A DNA stretch of 64,000 bases from Rhodocollybia butyracea (GCA_015501585.1 JADNRY010000232.1:33186-97185), one strand, 5' to 3'; positions 46,472 through 57,878 are shown, counted from the stretch's first letter. Notes: generated by a model not told the origin, from the letters alone. Translations and numbers: made by a program.

Positions 46472-47946
46472 ATGTTTTTTATCACCGCGATTTTCATCGG
46501 TACATTCGTGGAGGTCTTGGTTTATGGTGAGTTTTTCCCTTGAGGTATCTTTAGCGACTCTCACATCCTCCCTTAATTGTCCAGGTGTTTACGTGGCGAC
46601 TTTCCTCAGACATGTCCTAATTCTAGTACGACGCCGGAGAAAGCTGCCCCCAAGAACATTCATCTATCTTTCAACAGCAAGTTTACTACTCTTTGCGGTT
46701 GTGACTGTAGTATGCCATCAGGACAAGTCAAAAAATGACAACTGATGGAGTCTTCGCGCAGACCATGGTGGCTGATCTTGTTTTCACAACACATATCTTT
46801 AAAAACTCCACTGAGCCTATTGATTTCTCTGGGTATGGCAAAAAGCACAAGATCAACGTTGGATGTGGTTTGTTCGCTATGGTGGTTTCGGATGCATTTT
46901 TGGTGCGTTGACTTGTAGTTCCTTCAAAGTTCAAGACTGTGTTCTCAACCCAATGTAGCTCTATCGTTTGTATATACTCTATGACTCTCGTCTTCGTGTT
47001 GTCGCCCTTCCTTTATTGGTGTTTGTGGTCGAATGCGGTACTACTTATTCTGGACTATCTTCTACTACGATCTATTGAAGATCTTATTCATAGGTTTTGG
47101 CATATGGGGCTTAATTTTCCTCTCTCAGGAAAATGACATGCCAATGGACCCCTGGACTGATCTTCTGTCACAAAAAATGTCTCTTGCTGAAATCATCTTT
47201 GGCTTCATTTCAGCTGTTGTGAATGTGATGTGTACCAGTAATTGCATCTTCATACTCTTTTGAGAAACATGATGACTTACTAAGAGTCATTGAAAGGTCT
47301 TATTATTGCCTGTATGTGGCGCTCCCACCGTCGACTGTTGGCTGCAGGAGTACCTGATCTGCAGTCACCAAGTGCATATGTTCAGGTTGGCGCTATCATG
47401 ATTAATTCTGGTGTGTCTCAGAACATTTTGATCCTGGTCTCTCGGTTTGATTGGCATCTATATAAGCTGCAATCAATGTTGTTTGGTGGCTCAGTCTCTT
47501 TGTGACTTCGACTACCTCCTCGGTTCTGTACAAGGTGTTTGCTGCTTCGGTTAGTCTCTAAGCTATTTATTACCTTGGTGAGATACTGACTACCATCCTA
47601 GTTTGCTTGTGTCACCGTAAGTTGAGTTATGGACCCAGTCTTAGAAGCTAATCTGCCATACCTTGACTTTCAGGCCTTGATAGTAAGAAGTTTCTTGAAT
47701 TAACAATAATTTCAAAATAAATTTCTTACCTCAAGTCGGCAGTTTTCTACAATCATTGTCAGCGCCTCAAGGCCACCTTCGTCGGAGTCATTTTCCCCCA
47801 TTTCTTTTCCACCACAAGGCTTTCCCCAAGATTCCATATTGATGGAGTTATCAGCAGATGATATGTTTGAGGCTGGTATCCAGCCAGCGGAATTATCTTC
47901 CCTGGACAGATCAAATACTAATGGAGTATCACCCAAAGAGGCGTAG
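46472..47946 (+). CDS. Orphan seven-transmembrane protein, array copy 6
   Basis: Intact-looking. MFFITAIFIGTFVEVLVYG, GVYVATFLRHVLILVRRRRK, EPIDFSGYGKKHK, LYRLYILYDSRLRVVALPLL, GFGIWGLIFLSQEND, LAEIIFGFISAVVNVMCT, IIACMWRSHRRLLAAGVPD, YVQVGAIMINS, AINVVWWLSLFVTSTTSSVL, FACVT, ALI, and a tail ending TAG at 47944-47946. It is most similar to copy 4 (shared VYVATFLRH, FAIVVSDAFL-type segment, GAIMINS), which fits duplication of a two-gene block. Confidence 0.73.
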
Positions 47947-48539
47947 TAGGTAGGCTCAGCTCAGAGATTCTTGTCAAGCACTTACCGATGTGGTAGATAG
48001 AATTGAAGACAAGAAGAGTCCCGAAGCACGATTGTTCAAGATCATCTCCAGTAATCGTTTGCAACTTGAATATCAGTATTTCTTGAGAGTCAGGTACTAG
48101 TGTTCTGTCTTTTTGAATCAGAGAAGATGAGTGCAAGTCGACACTGAGCCCAGACGTCACCCGAAGGCTTCTACCTACAACAGTCTAGCGGAAGTCTGAC
48201 AAATGTTTGTGTATTTAAGTTCCAAGGTTGTAAGGAGTCACGTCACTGGGAGGGACTCAGCGAAGCGTGAAATCCTTCTCCGTGTGCTCTACTGGTAAAC
48301 TCACCTGAACTCAGAAAACTGACCGGCAGAGTAAATATTGCTGAACGCAGTGAGCGCTTGTACATGTTCGTGGGAGTTATGCAATGCAAACCTTTCCTTT
48401 CCATTGTTCCTGTATCCCGTCGTGGATTTCATCTGACAACAACGATGTCGATATTCGCCTTTCGTCACGACAGATCCTAACAGAGGGCTTAAATTGCTCA
48501 AAGACAAATTTTGTAGAGTCAGAACTCTCGTGTCGCCAG

Positions 48540-49080
48540 CCTCTTTCCCCATACCTCGCTGTATCATTTTCCACCGTCTGTATCATCTCACCAGAACGCA
48601 GGATTCACCAGCGAAAACCTAGTATACGATTCCGGTGCAGTTGCAACGTCGCTTGACAGTAGGATGTTTGGAGGAACAGATGTCGAGGAGTGCAGGGACT
48701 CTGTTGAGTGATACGCAATTTATTATGTTGAAACTTGAGACTGATTTTTGCTAGGTGTCAGCGTTCGATGAGTATGGAAGGTTAGACGTATGTTAGACAA
48801 CCACGAGTCTTCATTTCCCATTCTTGAGACACGAACTTCAACAGCGATTCAAATATTCACGATCTACCTCGTCGCGCGATAATCCCGGACTTTCCTCTTC
48901 CGCAACAGGCAAAATTCTGTTCGCACGCGCCCTCGCTACTTCTGGTCCGGCTGTGGGTCAAATTCAGCATGACTTTGTACCAGACGGACACCTGTCGCTC
49001 GAAGGACGATGTTTCCAATATCTTATTCCAGTGAGAAACTCCTGATGCGGCGGCGTCCTATACATCTTATGGATCTATTC
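48540..49080 (+). pseudogene. Module X copy 3, unidentified broken coding remnant
   Basis: Best preserved copy: one ORF from 48,824 reads FKYSRSTSSRDNPGLSSSA, TGKILFARALATSGPAVGQI, QHDFVPDGHLSLEGRCFQYL and ends at a stop. No start or family is recognised. Confidence 0.5.
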
Positions 49081-49767
49081 GGACGTTTTTTTCCCTAGTT
49101 TTCCCTTCTATGCATTTCATTCTTGTATTCTCATTCATTGTTTTTCTCGTAGGTCTTTCTTACACCATTCCTCAGTTTCCCTGTTCTGTGGCCATTCCCG
49201 GGCTTTCGGTGTTTCATTTTTACTTTTGTTCGTTGCTTCCATTTTCTTTGTCCTCATTTTGCATGTTATGCGATCCATACAAACCGTGAATGTCTGTCAT
49301 CGGGGAATCCCAGTTAATCCAAGATATGCATTTAGTGACATGCTCGTGATATGCAAAAGTCTTAGGCTCAGGCCTATGCGGATTGCCTTTCGAGTCGAAA
49401 TCCGTGGACAAGAGACAAAGAGACAAGGAAAGCTCCGAGTCTAATTAGAGCCAATCGGAGGAATTGGGGCATACAATGTGAACATCAGTGCTACAAGGAG
49501 AGACCTTGTTGTGTCTCCGTTCGAGGAACTCAAAGAAATGAAAAATGAGATGTGATGCGCATACAGTAGATACGACGACTCAGACTCAAACGGACAAGTC
49601 GACGAGTCACGAGAAAACACATGGCAAACCGCAACACTGGTGATTGGGCTGGGGGAAACTTGAAGGAAAGCGTGAGTTGTTTACTCATGATTGTATGATT
49701 GATCAAATAACACCTTTTGACACTGCTTGTCCAAGAACATCGACTGCACCTGTAGTGGGCCACTACC

Positions 49768-51497
49768 ATGTCCGACTGGGATACAAACCGCTCACCATTT
49801 GCCCCAATGATTGGAACAAATTATATTCCCACTGCAGTTGAGCTGAGTAGGCTCAAAGCTATGCTTGTTCATCCAATGAACACACTCTCTTCATTGGAAT
49901 TGGATATTGATCATGCACAGGCTACTCTGGATGCACTTTTGCATGAAAAGCAAAGAGTAAAGAGCTATGTTGATGCTCATAGAGCATTGCTCTCTCCAGT
50001 GCGCCAGATTCCTCCAGAAACACTTGCAGAGATATTCGCGCAATGTCTTCCATCTGACCCTCCATATGGGCTTCGAGATCTCACCAAAGCTCCACTCCTT
50101 CTGACCACCATCTGTAAGGACTGGAGGCATATTGCCCTTGCTACTCCCAGATTGTGGAACTCGTTACACGTTCATTTTCCGGGCCATTTGAGTATCGAGG
50201 CTTGTGCAAAGCGCGTTCAAGGCGTTATCGCCTGGTTGGAACGGTCTGGTTCTCTCCCGTTGTCCATCTCCTTGCATGGAATGTTGGATCATCCAGACGA
50301 CGCCCCAAATCAGGAGAGCTTGGTTCGCTCTGTCATGAAATTCAGCCACAGATTCCAGGATGTGTACCTATCGCTGCCCTCACCCATCTTATCCATTTTT
50401 GGCCAACTCGCACCACCTACTTTTGCTATCCTTGCATCTTTACGCCTGCAGGATTCGGGGTTGTTCTAGCTCGAAGAGCTTTCTTCGGAGGTGAACGATA
50501 TACCGCAGACAACTCTGCTCTTCTTAGCAACATTTTTCCCCGAGTGCCTTGTCTGCAGGCTGTTAGCCTACAGTTATCCATCGGGAACAACCAGTATTCG
50601 TTGTTACCTTGCAATTGGCAACATTTAACCACCCTTACTATTTCAAGCGCAATGAATGCCGACCACGCTCTGGACGTTCTGGCTCAGGTTCCACAAATGC
50701 GTGCACTAGATTTGATGATTGATATATGTCAAGGCATTTCCCACTGGAAGGACAAGGCGACTGTGCTTCTGAATAATCTGAGCAAACTGCGATTGTCGTT
50801 TTTACCAACGCAGCTACTCAGGGTACTGAGGCATACTGCATTTGAATCAAAACTTCTCTCCCTGTTTGGTTGTATCCATTGTCCAGCTTTGCAGTCATTC
50901 AGCTTTTCTTGCCCTAACATGCTTCTAGTATCCAAATTAATATTCGTGTCGCTCCCATTAGTTACACTGGAGGAATTAGAGCTGGAAATGACAACAACGC
51001 CAGAGGTGTTGATGGAATGCCTGTCGCTAACTCCAAATTTGATCAGCTTTAAATTCACGGACTCTACATATCGACCCAAAGCTGTTCGCTGGCTTCGCCC
51101 TCTACATGACTTGCATATCGTGAGCCTCACCTCTTCACCTAGTAACCTCACTCCATGTTGGCCTCGACTCGAAAGCATCCAGATCTTGAACATTAATACG
51201 GGCACGCACCCCACCCAAGAGGCATCCAGTAATTTTTTAACACTTGCAGCCTTGACAAGGTTTTTGCACAGTCGAGCCCAATCATCCTTGAAAACTTGTC
51301 ATATACTTTTCCAAGCCCAGCCATCTTTTTCAAAAATGGAGCTGGATAGTTTACGGAGCCTGGAAAGGAGTGGGATGAACCTTCGCTTCTCATATCTGGA
51401 CAATCCTAATGATACTGAGCCTGAGTTCGATCTACCCGACACGGGTCTGGTCCTCATTCCCCATGATACTGCAATTTGTAAACAAATTTCTTGGTGA
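49768..51497 (+). CDS. F-box/LRR-like protein with a single frame break
   Basis: Single-exon gene, ATG at 49768 and stop at 51,495-51,497. The N-terminal half (49,768-50,460) has a coiled segment (SSLELDIDHAQATLDALLHE), an F-box (LSPVRQIPPETLAEIFAQCL) and the usual following CKDWRHIALATPRLWNSLHV. F-box proteins of this type recruit targets to SCF ubiquitin ligases; hundreds occur in Agaricomycetes. The second half (50,455-51,497) is an LRR-like region (LEELELEMTTTPEVLMECLS). The halves are in different frames: GGGG near 50,456-50,460 where relic 2 has GGGGG, which would restore frame. So either a homopolymer error or a recent pseudogene. It lies in the third long spacer of the array. Confidence 0.75.
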
Positions 51498-51842
51498 ATT
51501 TCTTCATGATTTTTTTTCATTGATTTTGGTGACTTGAGGGTTGCACCAGGGATGAACCTTTGAGTCCTGATTGGTGTGACCCCCAGCCCATTTAGTTGGT
51601 TTTTTGATATTTCCTTTCCGTCCTTCTGCCTCCTTGGCACTCACCACCAAATGCTCATGTGCACAGTGCCATCACTCAGTTCAAGTTGTTTTGTTGGCAA
51701 GGTTTCATTTAAGGCTTAAGCGCCGTTCGGTTGTTTCTATGATACCCACAGTCGAGATTCAATGTTGTGGTGGTTTTAATCCCAATTGCGATTGACCCTG
51801 CCACACTGTGTCTTGATCACGATATGTGGTTCTAATTATACA

Positions 51843-52089
51843 CCAACACCACTCAACTATTTTGACTCTGATATTTCCTTGGAATTAGATCTTACTGCAC
51901 TTACCATCCAAGCCTGGAGAACATCGGCGTGACTACGGTGTCAATACTTGTAATGCGGAGACACCCTCTCCATTCGAGCAACTCGATCCGAAAGGTGTAT
52001 GATGCTGGCGGGCAACTTAAGAAAGCGGAGGATGTTGAAAGAATAAGGAAGGTAGCGGAAATGTATCATCGCATCAGGTTGAACTGCCC
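51843..52089 (+). pseudogene. Copper amine oxidase 3'-exon relic 4
   Basis: LNYFDSDISLE-like start, deletions, then FEQLDPK, a shift, GGQLKKAEDVERIRKVAEMY and HRIRLN, the family C-terminus. Confidence 0.9.
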
Positions 52090-52641
52090 CTGCTGGTGTT
52101 CAAGCTTTTGGGCGACAGTAACCTACCCACCTTGTGATTAGCAACTCAACTTGAGAAGTGACAAGTTCTTTGACTCGAACATAAAGTTCAATGCCAAAAC
52201 TACCTGATCCTTTTACCGCGCTTTGTTGACCCGGTGAACGCTTTGTCTCTCTCTGAGTACTAGATGCTGCCACATTGCATCTGAGGGAAAGAGGCATCAT
52301 TGCAAAATATTGGAAGAGAAAAATCACAACTACTTTATTCAACATTTAAATTTGAGTTATCTTCAGCTATGCTCCCCAGGGAGGTTCATCACTAGTGGCC
52401 GAAAAGTTGTCTGTACTAAGTTGTGGCGTACTGAGTTGTGGCGTACTGAGTTGTGGCATACTGAGTTGTGGCGTACTGACTCCATGACCGGGGACCAGCT
52501 GAGACCCGAAACAACATCCGTCGGACCGACGGTCCACCTTCAACATGTTCAGTGGAAGGTGGAGGTTGGCTGGCATCCTTGTTTGTCAAGGTGTTGCTAT
52601 GGAATGAAAAGCAACTGAATAGTGCTGTTTTGCAGATTTGA

Positions 52642-52651
52642 ATACTTAAGG
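52642..52651 (+). promoter_or_regulatory. TATA-like block, 7TM copy 7
   Basis: ATACTTAAGG, 33 nt before the ATG, then GACAGGC. Confidence 0.5.
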
Positions 52652-52674
52652 GACAGGCAGATGCTCTGGCATCC

Positions 52675-54126
52675 ATGTTTCTTATCACCACCATTTTCAT
52701 TGGTACATTCCTGGAGGTTCTGGTTTACGGTGTGTTTTTCATCAATGTGTGCAGCTAGCAAGTCTCACATGCCCCCTTAATCTAGGTGCTTATGTGGCAA
52801 CTTTCATCAGACATGTCCAAATTCTAGTACTACGATGGAGAAAGCTGCCACCTAAAACATTCATCTATCTTTCAACAGCAAGTTTTCTGCTCTTTGTGAT
52901 TGCGACTGTAGTATGTATTTAGGACAGTTAAAAATTACAGCTGATGAAGTCTTTATGTAGGCCATTGTTGGTGATCTCGTCTTCACCGCGTCTGTCTTCA
53001 AGAGCCCCATCGAACCTATTGATCTCTCTGGGTATGGTAAAAAGTGCAACATCAATAATGTATGTACTTTGTTTGCTATGATAGTTTCAGATGCATTTTT
53101 GGTGCGCTGAGTAATTCCTTGACTGCGCAAGTTGCATACACACTTAATCTGATGTAGCTCTATCGCTCGTATATCATTTACAACTCTCGTCTTTGCGTTG
53201 TTGCCCTTCCTTTAATGGTGTTTGTAATTGAATGCGGTATGTCTGTTTGAACTATGACCAGTCACTACTAAAAGGTTTATCGGAAGGCATCGGAATATGG
53301 AGCATAATTTCCCTCTCTCAGAAAAGCAATGTAGACCCCTGGGCTGATCATCCACCAAATTTGACTCTTGCTGAAACCGTCTTCGGCTTCATTTCAGGTG
53401 CCGTGAACGTGATGTGTACCAGTAAGTTCATCTTCCTACTCCTTCGAGGAACATGATGACTTACTCGAAGAGTCAAAAGGTCTTATTATTGCCTGTATGT
53501 GGCGCTCCCACCATCAACTGTTAGCGGCAGGAATAGCACCCAATCTGCAGCCTAGCGCCTATGTTCAGGTTGGTGCTATCATCATTAATTCTGGTATGTG
53601 CCAGAACACTCTGGCTCTCATCTCTTGGTTTGAATGGCTTTCATAGCTGCAATCAATCTTATTTGGTGGCTCTGTGTCTTTGTGACCTCCATTATCTCAT
53701 CACTTATGTATGAGGTCTTTGCTGCCCCGGTTAGTCTCAACACGGTTGAACTAAACTTTTCACTTATTGACTACAATCCTAGTTTTCTTGTGTCACTGTA
53801 GGTCGAGCTATATGCCAAGTTCATAGAAGCTAATCTGCTGTACCTGGGTATTAGGCCTTGATAGTAAGAAGTTCTTGCGTTAACAAGTTCAAAATGGGAT
53901 TCTCACCTCAGGCCAGTTTTCCACAATCATTGTCAGCGCTTCAAGACCTTCGTCAAAGTCATCCGCCCTTGTTTCTTTTCCACCACTAGGCTTTCCCCAT
54001 GATTCTATGCCATCCAATTTGTTGATGGGTTTATCAGCAGACAATATGTTGGAGGCTGGTATCCAACCAGCGGAAGTATCTTCCCAGGAGAGATCAAATA
54101 ATGGAGTATCACCCAACGAGGAGTAG
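52675..54126 (+). CDS. Orphan seven-transmembrane protein, array copy 7
   Basis: Intact-looking. MFLITTIFIGTFLEVLVYG, GAYVATFIRHVQILVLRWRK, EPIDLSGYGKKCN, LYRSYIIYNSRLCVVALPLM, GIGIWSIISLSQKSN, LAETVFGFISGAVNVMCT, IIACMWRSHHQLLAAG, YVQVGAIIINS, AINLIWWLCVFVTSIISSLM, FSCVT, ALI, and a tail ending TAG at 54124-54126. It resembles copy 2 most (TLAE, LVLRWRK/LVLRRRK). Array spacer similarity continues to about 54,362 and then gives way to retroelement DNA. Confidence 0.73.
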
Positions 54127-54817
54127 TAGGTTCAGTCTGTCCTGCAAAGTTGCCCAGCACTTATAAAATGTAGCGTTCGATATTGGAGGCATGGAGAGTC
54201 CTGAAGTATGGTTCTGTCGTTATTATGGCTTGATTCAATGGCAATATGAGGGGATGTCAGTATTTCAAAAGCAGCTATTGGAATTGGATTGATAGTCGAC
54301 AAGCATTATTCTATCTTCTTTGAATCCTGTCTATTTGCATCTGGGTTAGCAGTGTTATGTTACAAGTCCTGAAGTATTGAAGGCTTGTTCTCGTGAAGAT
54401 CTTTCCCCGATTTAGGTTCGAATTCCAATCGGCCCAATAAGATAGAACAGGAAGGTGGTGGTACTTATATTGCAGCTTATTCGAGGCTCTGGTACGTTGT
54501 GCGCGCATGCATCTTTGGTTTTCTGAGACCGTATCGTTGATTGTGAAATATGGTTCATCAGCTTGACCATCCATCTTGGAACTATAAGTGATGCTCAAGA
54601 TTGAGTAGCTACTAAGTGAACAGATGAATACTTTAGTAGCTAATTGCATGACATGTAATAATGTCTAAGTAGTCTGATATTATTGTGTGTATGGGAGAAG
54701 GCCGTAGGCCTTCAGGTCCCAGCATCTAAGGAGGTTCACGGTCGGCTGCGATACCTGATCAGTAGGAGTGCACGATGCATCCAGAAGACTGTGGATTCCC
54801 TATAAGTAGGAGGGCGC

Positions 54818-56607
54818 TCAGTGCACTGGGGGCATGGTATATCGTATGAGCTCATGGTGCAGCTTGGGCTGCATGTAGGGAGCCATTATCTGAGCATGTT
54901 TACCAAGGTAAAGGATGAATGTGGCACTTTTCCATCGGCCTATCACCTGTAAGGCATCAAAGGGTACACCCCGGAGGAGGTATTCCAGCGTTGCGCCAAT
55001 GTGTATGCCGTGTCCCTGGAGGATTGGAAGCTTGAGCTTCTTTGCTGACTTGTGAATGCGTTGGAGAAAGGCTGCTTTGGTGAGAGGGCAGCGTGTGGTG
55101 CGCCCTGAGGCTGTGTGTGAGTAGGTGAATAGGTGCTCCGAGTTTGTTGGTTTATTTATTGAGAGATGGTTTTGGAGCAAACGTTCTGGGTCTGATGACC
55201 CAAGTTGTCGTGAGAAGTACAGGTCTTCTCCTGTGAGGGGACTGCTTTTTGGTTGATGGTGGATGAAGAATGGTACTTTCGAACCCTTTGCGGTCGCGTG
55301 CTGTGCAAACCTGTGCTGGGGTGATATGTTTGTCTGGGGTGAAGCTGTTGAGGTTTGGAACTGTGAGTTCCCCAGCCTAGCGGCACAGTAGAATGTTGAG
55401 GTGAGGCAGCCTGCACAGGCTGTGTCAAGGGGAATGGAGATGTCATGCCCTAGGCATATACAGACTGCCGACGTTTCCCGCTTACCATTACATAACCCGC
55501 TTCCACCGCATTTCCGGTTCTGATACACTTCCACTTTGCTTCGTTTTATTTATGCTCATCCCGCCGCTTCTGCTTATGCTCATTGTTGTCTTTCATCCTT
55601 GTACTTCTTTTGGCTATTCTTGTCTTTTCTACTCTCAGATTATTACCTATCGCTACTCCGGTCCTTGAGTACCCTTTATATAGTTCTGTACCATGTCAAG
55701 TACAGTAGCTTGGAAATATTGCTTAACCCCTTGACTTGTGTGTTCCGGTTTCTCGCTTTATCTGTTTCTTTAACTCTGTTTCTTCACTCCATTGTTTTCA
55801 CAACCTCTGCAATCTACTATCATCTATTTGGTTCCGCTCTGTTTGCGCTGCATCAGGTCAGCTACCGCTTGACCTTCCGCTTCTGCTCATATCGCTATCA
55901 AAGCCGCTTGCACTTAGTGGGTCCTACCCTTTGAGTTGGAAACTCATCTACTCTTAGGCTTACTCGCCGAGTTCATTCTATCACCTGTACGGACCTGCCA
56001 TCCTTACATTAGTCCCTTGGACAATCCCAACACGAGTCTTACATCCCATAGGCACTTGGAACCGTTCTACACTCACATCCTTTCACATCTCAAACCAACT
56101 TTCCCAGTTCGGCTGAACGATGTAGTACGGAGCGTATCTGCACTTTGGTTTCCAGGTTTGTAACCCACGCTCGAAGGATTCCACCTAGATCCTTACAGGA
56201 GAGAGAGATCCAGATCAGCGATGATTTTTTGATGTAGTCGACTGTGTATGGATGTCGTTTCTTCCGTTTGGATTGTTTGGGTTGAAGGCGCTCTGCGCCT
56301 TGGATAAGGGTGTCAAGCTCCGCTTTGTTCACTTTCCACTCTAGGCCATGAATGATGTGCCATGCTCATAAGCCATGGACATAGTTCTTTACTGACGTTC
56401 CTGCATAATTTCCTGCCATTGTGGCGATTCAGATACTAAGAAGACTTGCACTACAAGGTGCACGTTGGATCTCTGATATTCTGCGAGAGTTGCAGAATAC
56501 ATGGTACAATAGGACCCGGAGGCATATGTCTCTAAGGTGCTCTCTGCGTATCCGTTCCTGAGGACATGTTGCACGTGGTCGATGAATTCCTCTGGGAGGG
56601 TTAGCAA
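54818..56607 (-). pseudogene. Tyrosine recombinase of the DIRS-like element, interrupted
   Basis: The N-terminal part (FIDHVQHVLRNGYAESTLET, KRKKRHPYTVDYI) lies right of 56,197; the catalytic part (TSTFYCAARLG, LFTYSHTASGR, PLTKAAFLQRIH, GHGIHIGATLEYLLRG, GRWKSATFILYLGKHAQIM) left of 55,441. The first catalytic Arg (AARLG) and the terminal Tyr (LYL) are kept. The H-x-x-R motif, GHG-x-R in relatives as I recall them, reads GHGIH. Without the solo LTR the two halves read in one frame (LIWISLS to IPLDTA). Confidence 0.78.
55441..56197. mobile_element. Solo LTR (757 bp) nested in the tyrosine recombinase
   Basis: Begins TGTCATGCCC and ends CCTTACA (TG...CA), flanked by the 5-bp direct repeat GGAGA at 55436-55440 and 56198-56202. 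It contains a TATA-like CCCTTTATATAG (55,673-55,684). No coding capacity. The pattern of LTR plus target duplication and no internal region is the product of LTR-LTR recombination. Confidence 0.85.
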
Positions 56608-57305
56608 ATTTCCAGAGGTGTCTGTGAAGGTTCGTCTCTGTGCTGGGCGCCATAAGACTAACTGTGATCAAGCAGCCTGATCTCCAATTTAATCTAAGCT
56701 CCCTAGGATTTGGGGGGTAGACCCTGGCACCCTGGAAGTACCTGTGGCCTTTGGGTGCACTGGGGCCCCTGGTTACACTAAGGCCAACTTGGGGCAATCT
56801 ATGGTTGCCTGGGCCATAGGGACTTTTTCCTGATGAGGACAGCGGGATGCAGTTCAGATGGGATTGGAGTCAGATTAGCAGGATAAGGTACAATGCATGC
56901 AGTACTAGGTGTTGTAGGTCTATGAGCAGGCGGTATTGTAGGGTACAGTGATGTGGCAGGGCGGCTACCAGTTGTCCCAAAAGCTGCGAGAAGTTTTCCT
57001 TCCTCCTCGGATTGCCATTGTCCAAAGGATTTTTCTATGAGATTGTCGAGTAGGCTTATCTTTGAAAGTAGACTCTCTAGGAGAGTTTGGCTGGTATTGT
57101 TCGGCAGTTGTGAGGGGTGCGTCATAGTCAATGATGAGGTGGGAGAGTTCTTCTGGGATAGGAATGCGTGGTAGGAGAAAGGTGGTTGATCCTTGTTTTC
57201 CACGGGAGAAAGGATCGGCTGGGTTGTCAGCACTGGCGATGTAGCATGTGTGGACACCGAATTGGTGCTCTCCAGTGATTTCATGAAGGCATCGCAATAT
57301 GTTGT

Positions 57306-57848
57306 TCATAGCCCGATTTTGGCTGCGTCCATTCCACCATCCTTCGACAACCCCTTCATTGTCTCCCCAGATTTTGTACTGGTGTCTGGATGTTGCTTCT
57401 CAAACAATGATGAGGACAAGAAGGTAGAAGCCCACAGCTTCAGCCCAGCCAATGTCTCGCTCGCCCTGACCTCTCCAACCTGGGAGGAGTTGGTAGGCGC
57501 GCCAGTAGCCATGGATGTATAGGCTGATGCCATAGCCGCTGCTGGCGTCTGAATATGCATGTATGTCAATGAGGTCTGCAGGTCCAGCAATTGGCAAGTG
57601 ATGGGGGTTGAAAGAGCTGTTTTCCACCATGCCATGTCTGCAGGCCATCGGCATGGTGCACAATGTGCGACATGTGGTGCCTCATGGCTCAGGTCAGCTG
57701 CGAATCTCTCAAGTTTGGTTAGATAAGCCCGTCCAATGGTGAGCACTAGGCTGACATGGAGCAGTTTTCCATATAGCTTTGCCACATGCTCAGAATTGTG
57801 ATTGTGTCGCTGTTCCCATTTGGAAATTGCATTCAGATTTTGAGACAT
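57306..57848 (-). pseudogene. RNase H domain of the DIRS-like element
   Basis: From KLYGKLLHVSLV into DIHAYSDASSGYG, ERDIGWAEAVGF, YKIWGDNEGVVEGWW and SADNPADPFSRG (the last two up to about 57,200). All four acidic positions expected of RNase H are visible, but the pieces fall in two or three frames. Confidence 0.75.
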
Positions 57849-57878
57849 TTGTCTGATGGACTGAAACTGTTTTAGTGC

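Noticed and set aside
52416..52500. GTTGTGGCGTACTGA repeated four times near 52,430-52,480 as a CRISPR-like or regulatory array
   Set aside because: It is a short 15-bp head-to-tail microduplication in array spacer with no spacers between units; CRISPR is not expected in a fungus.
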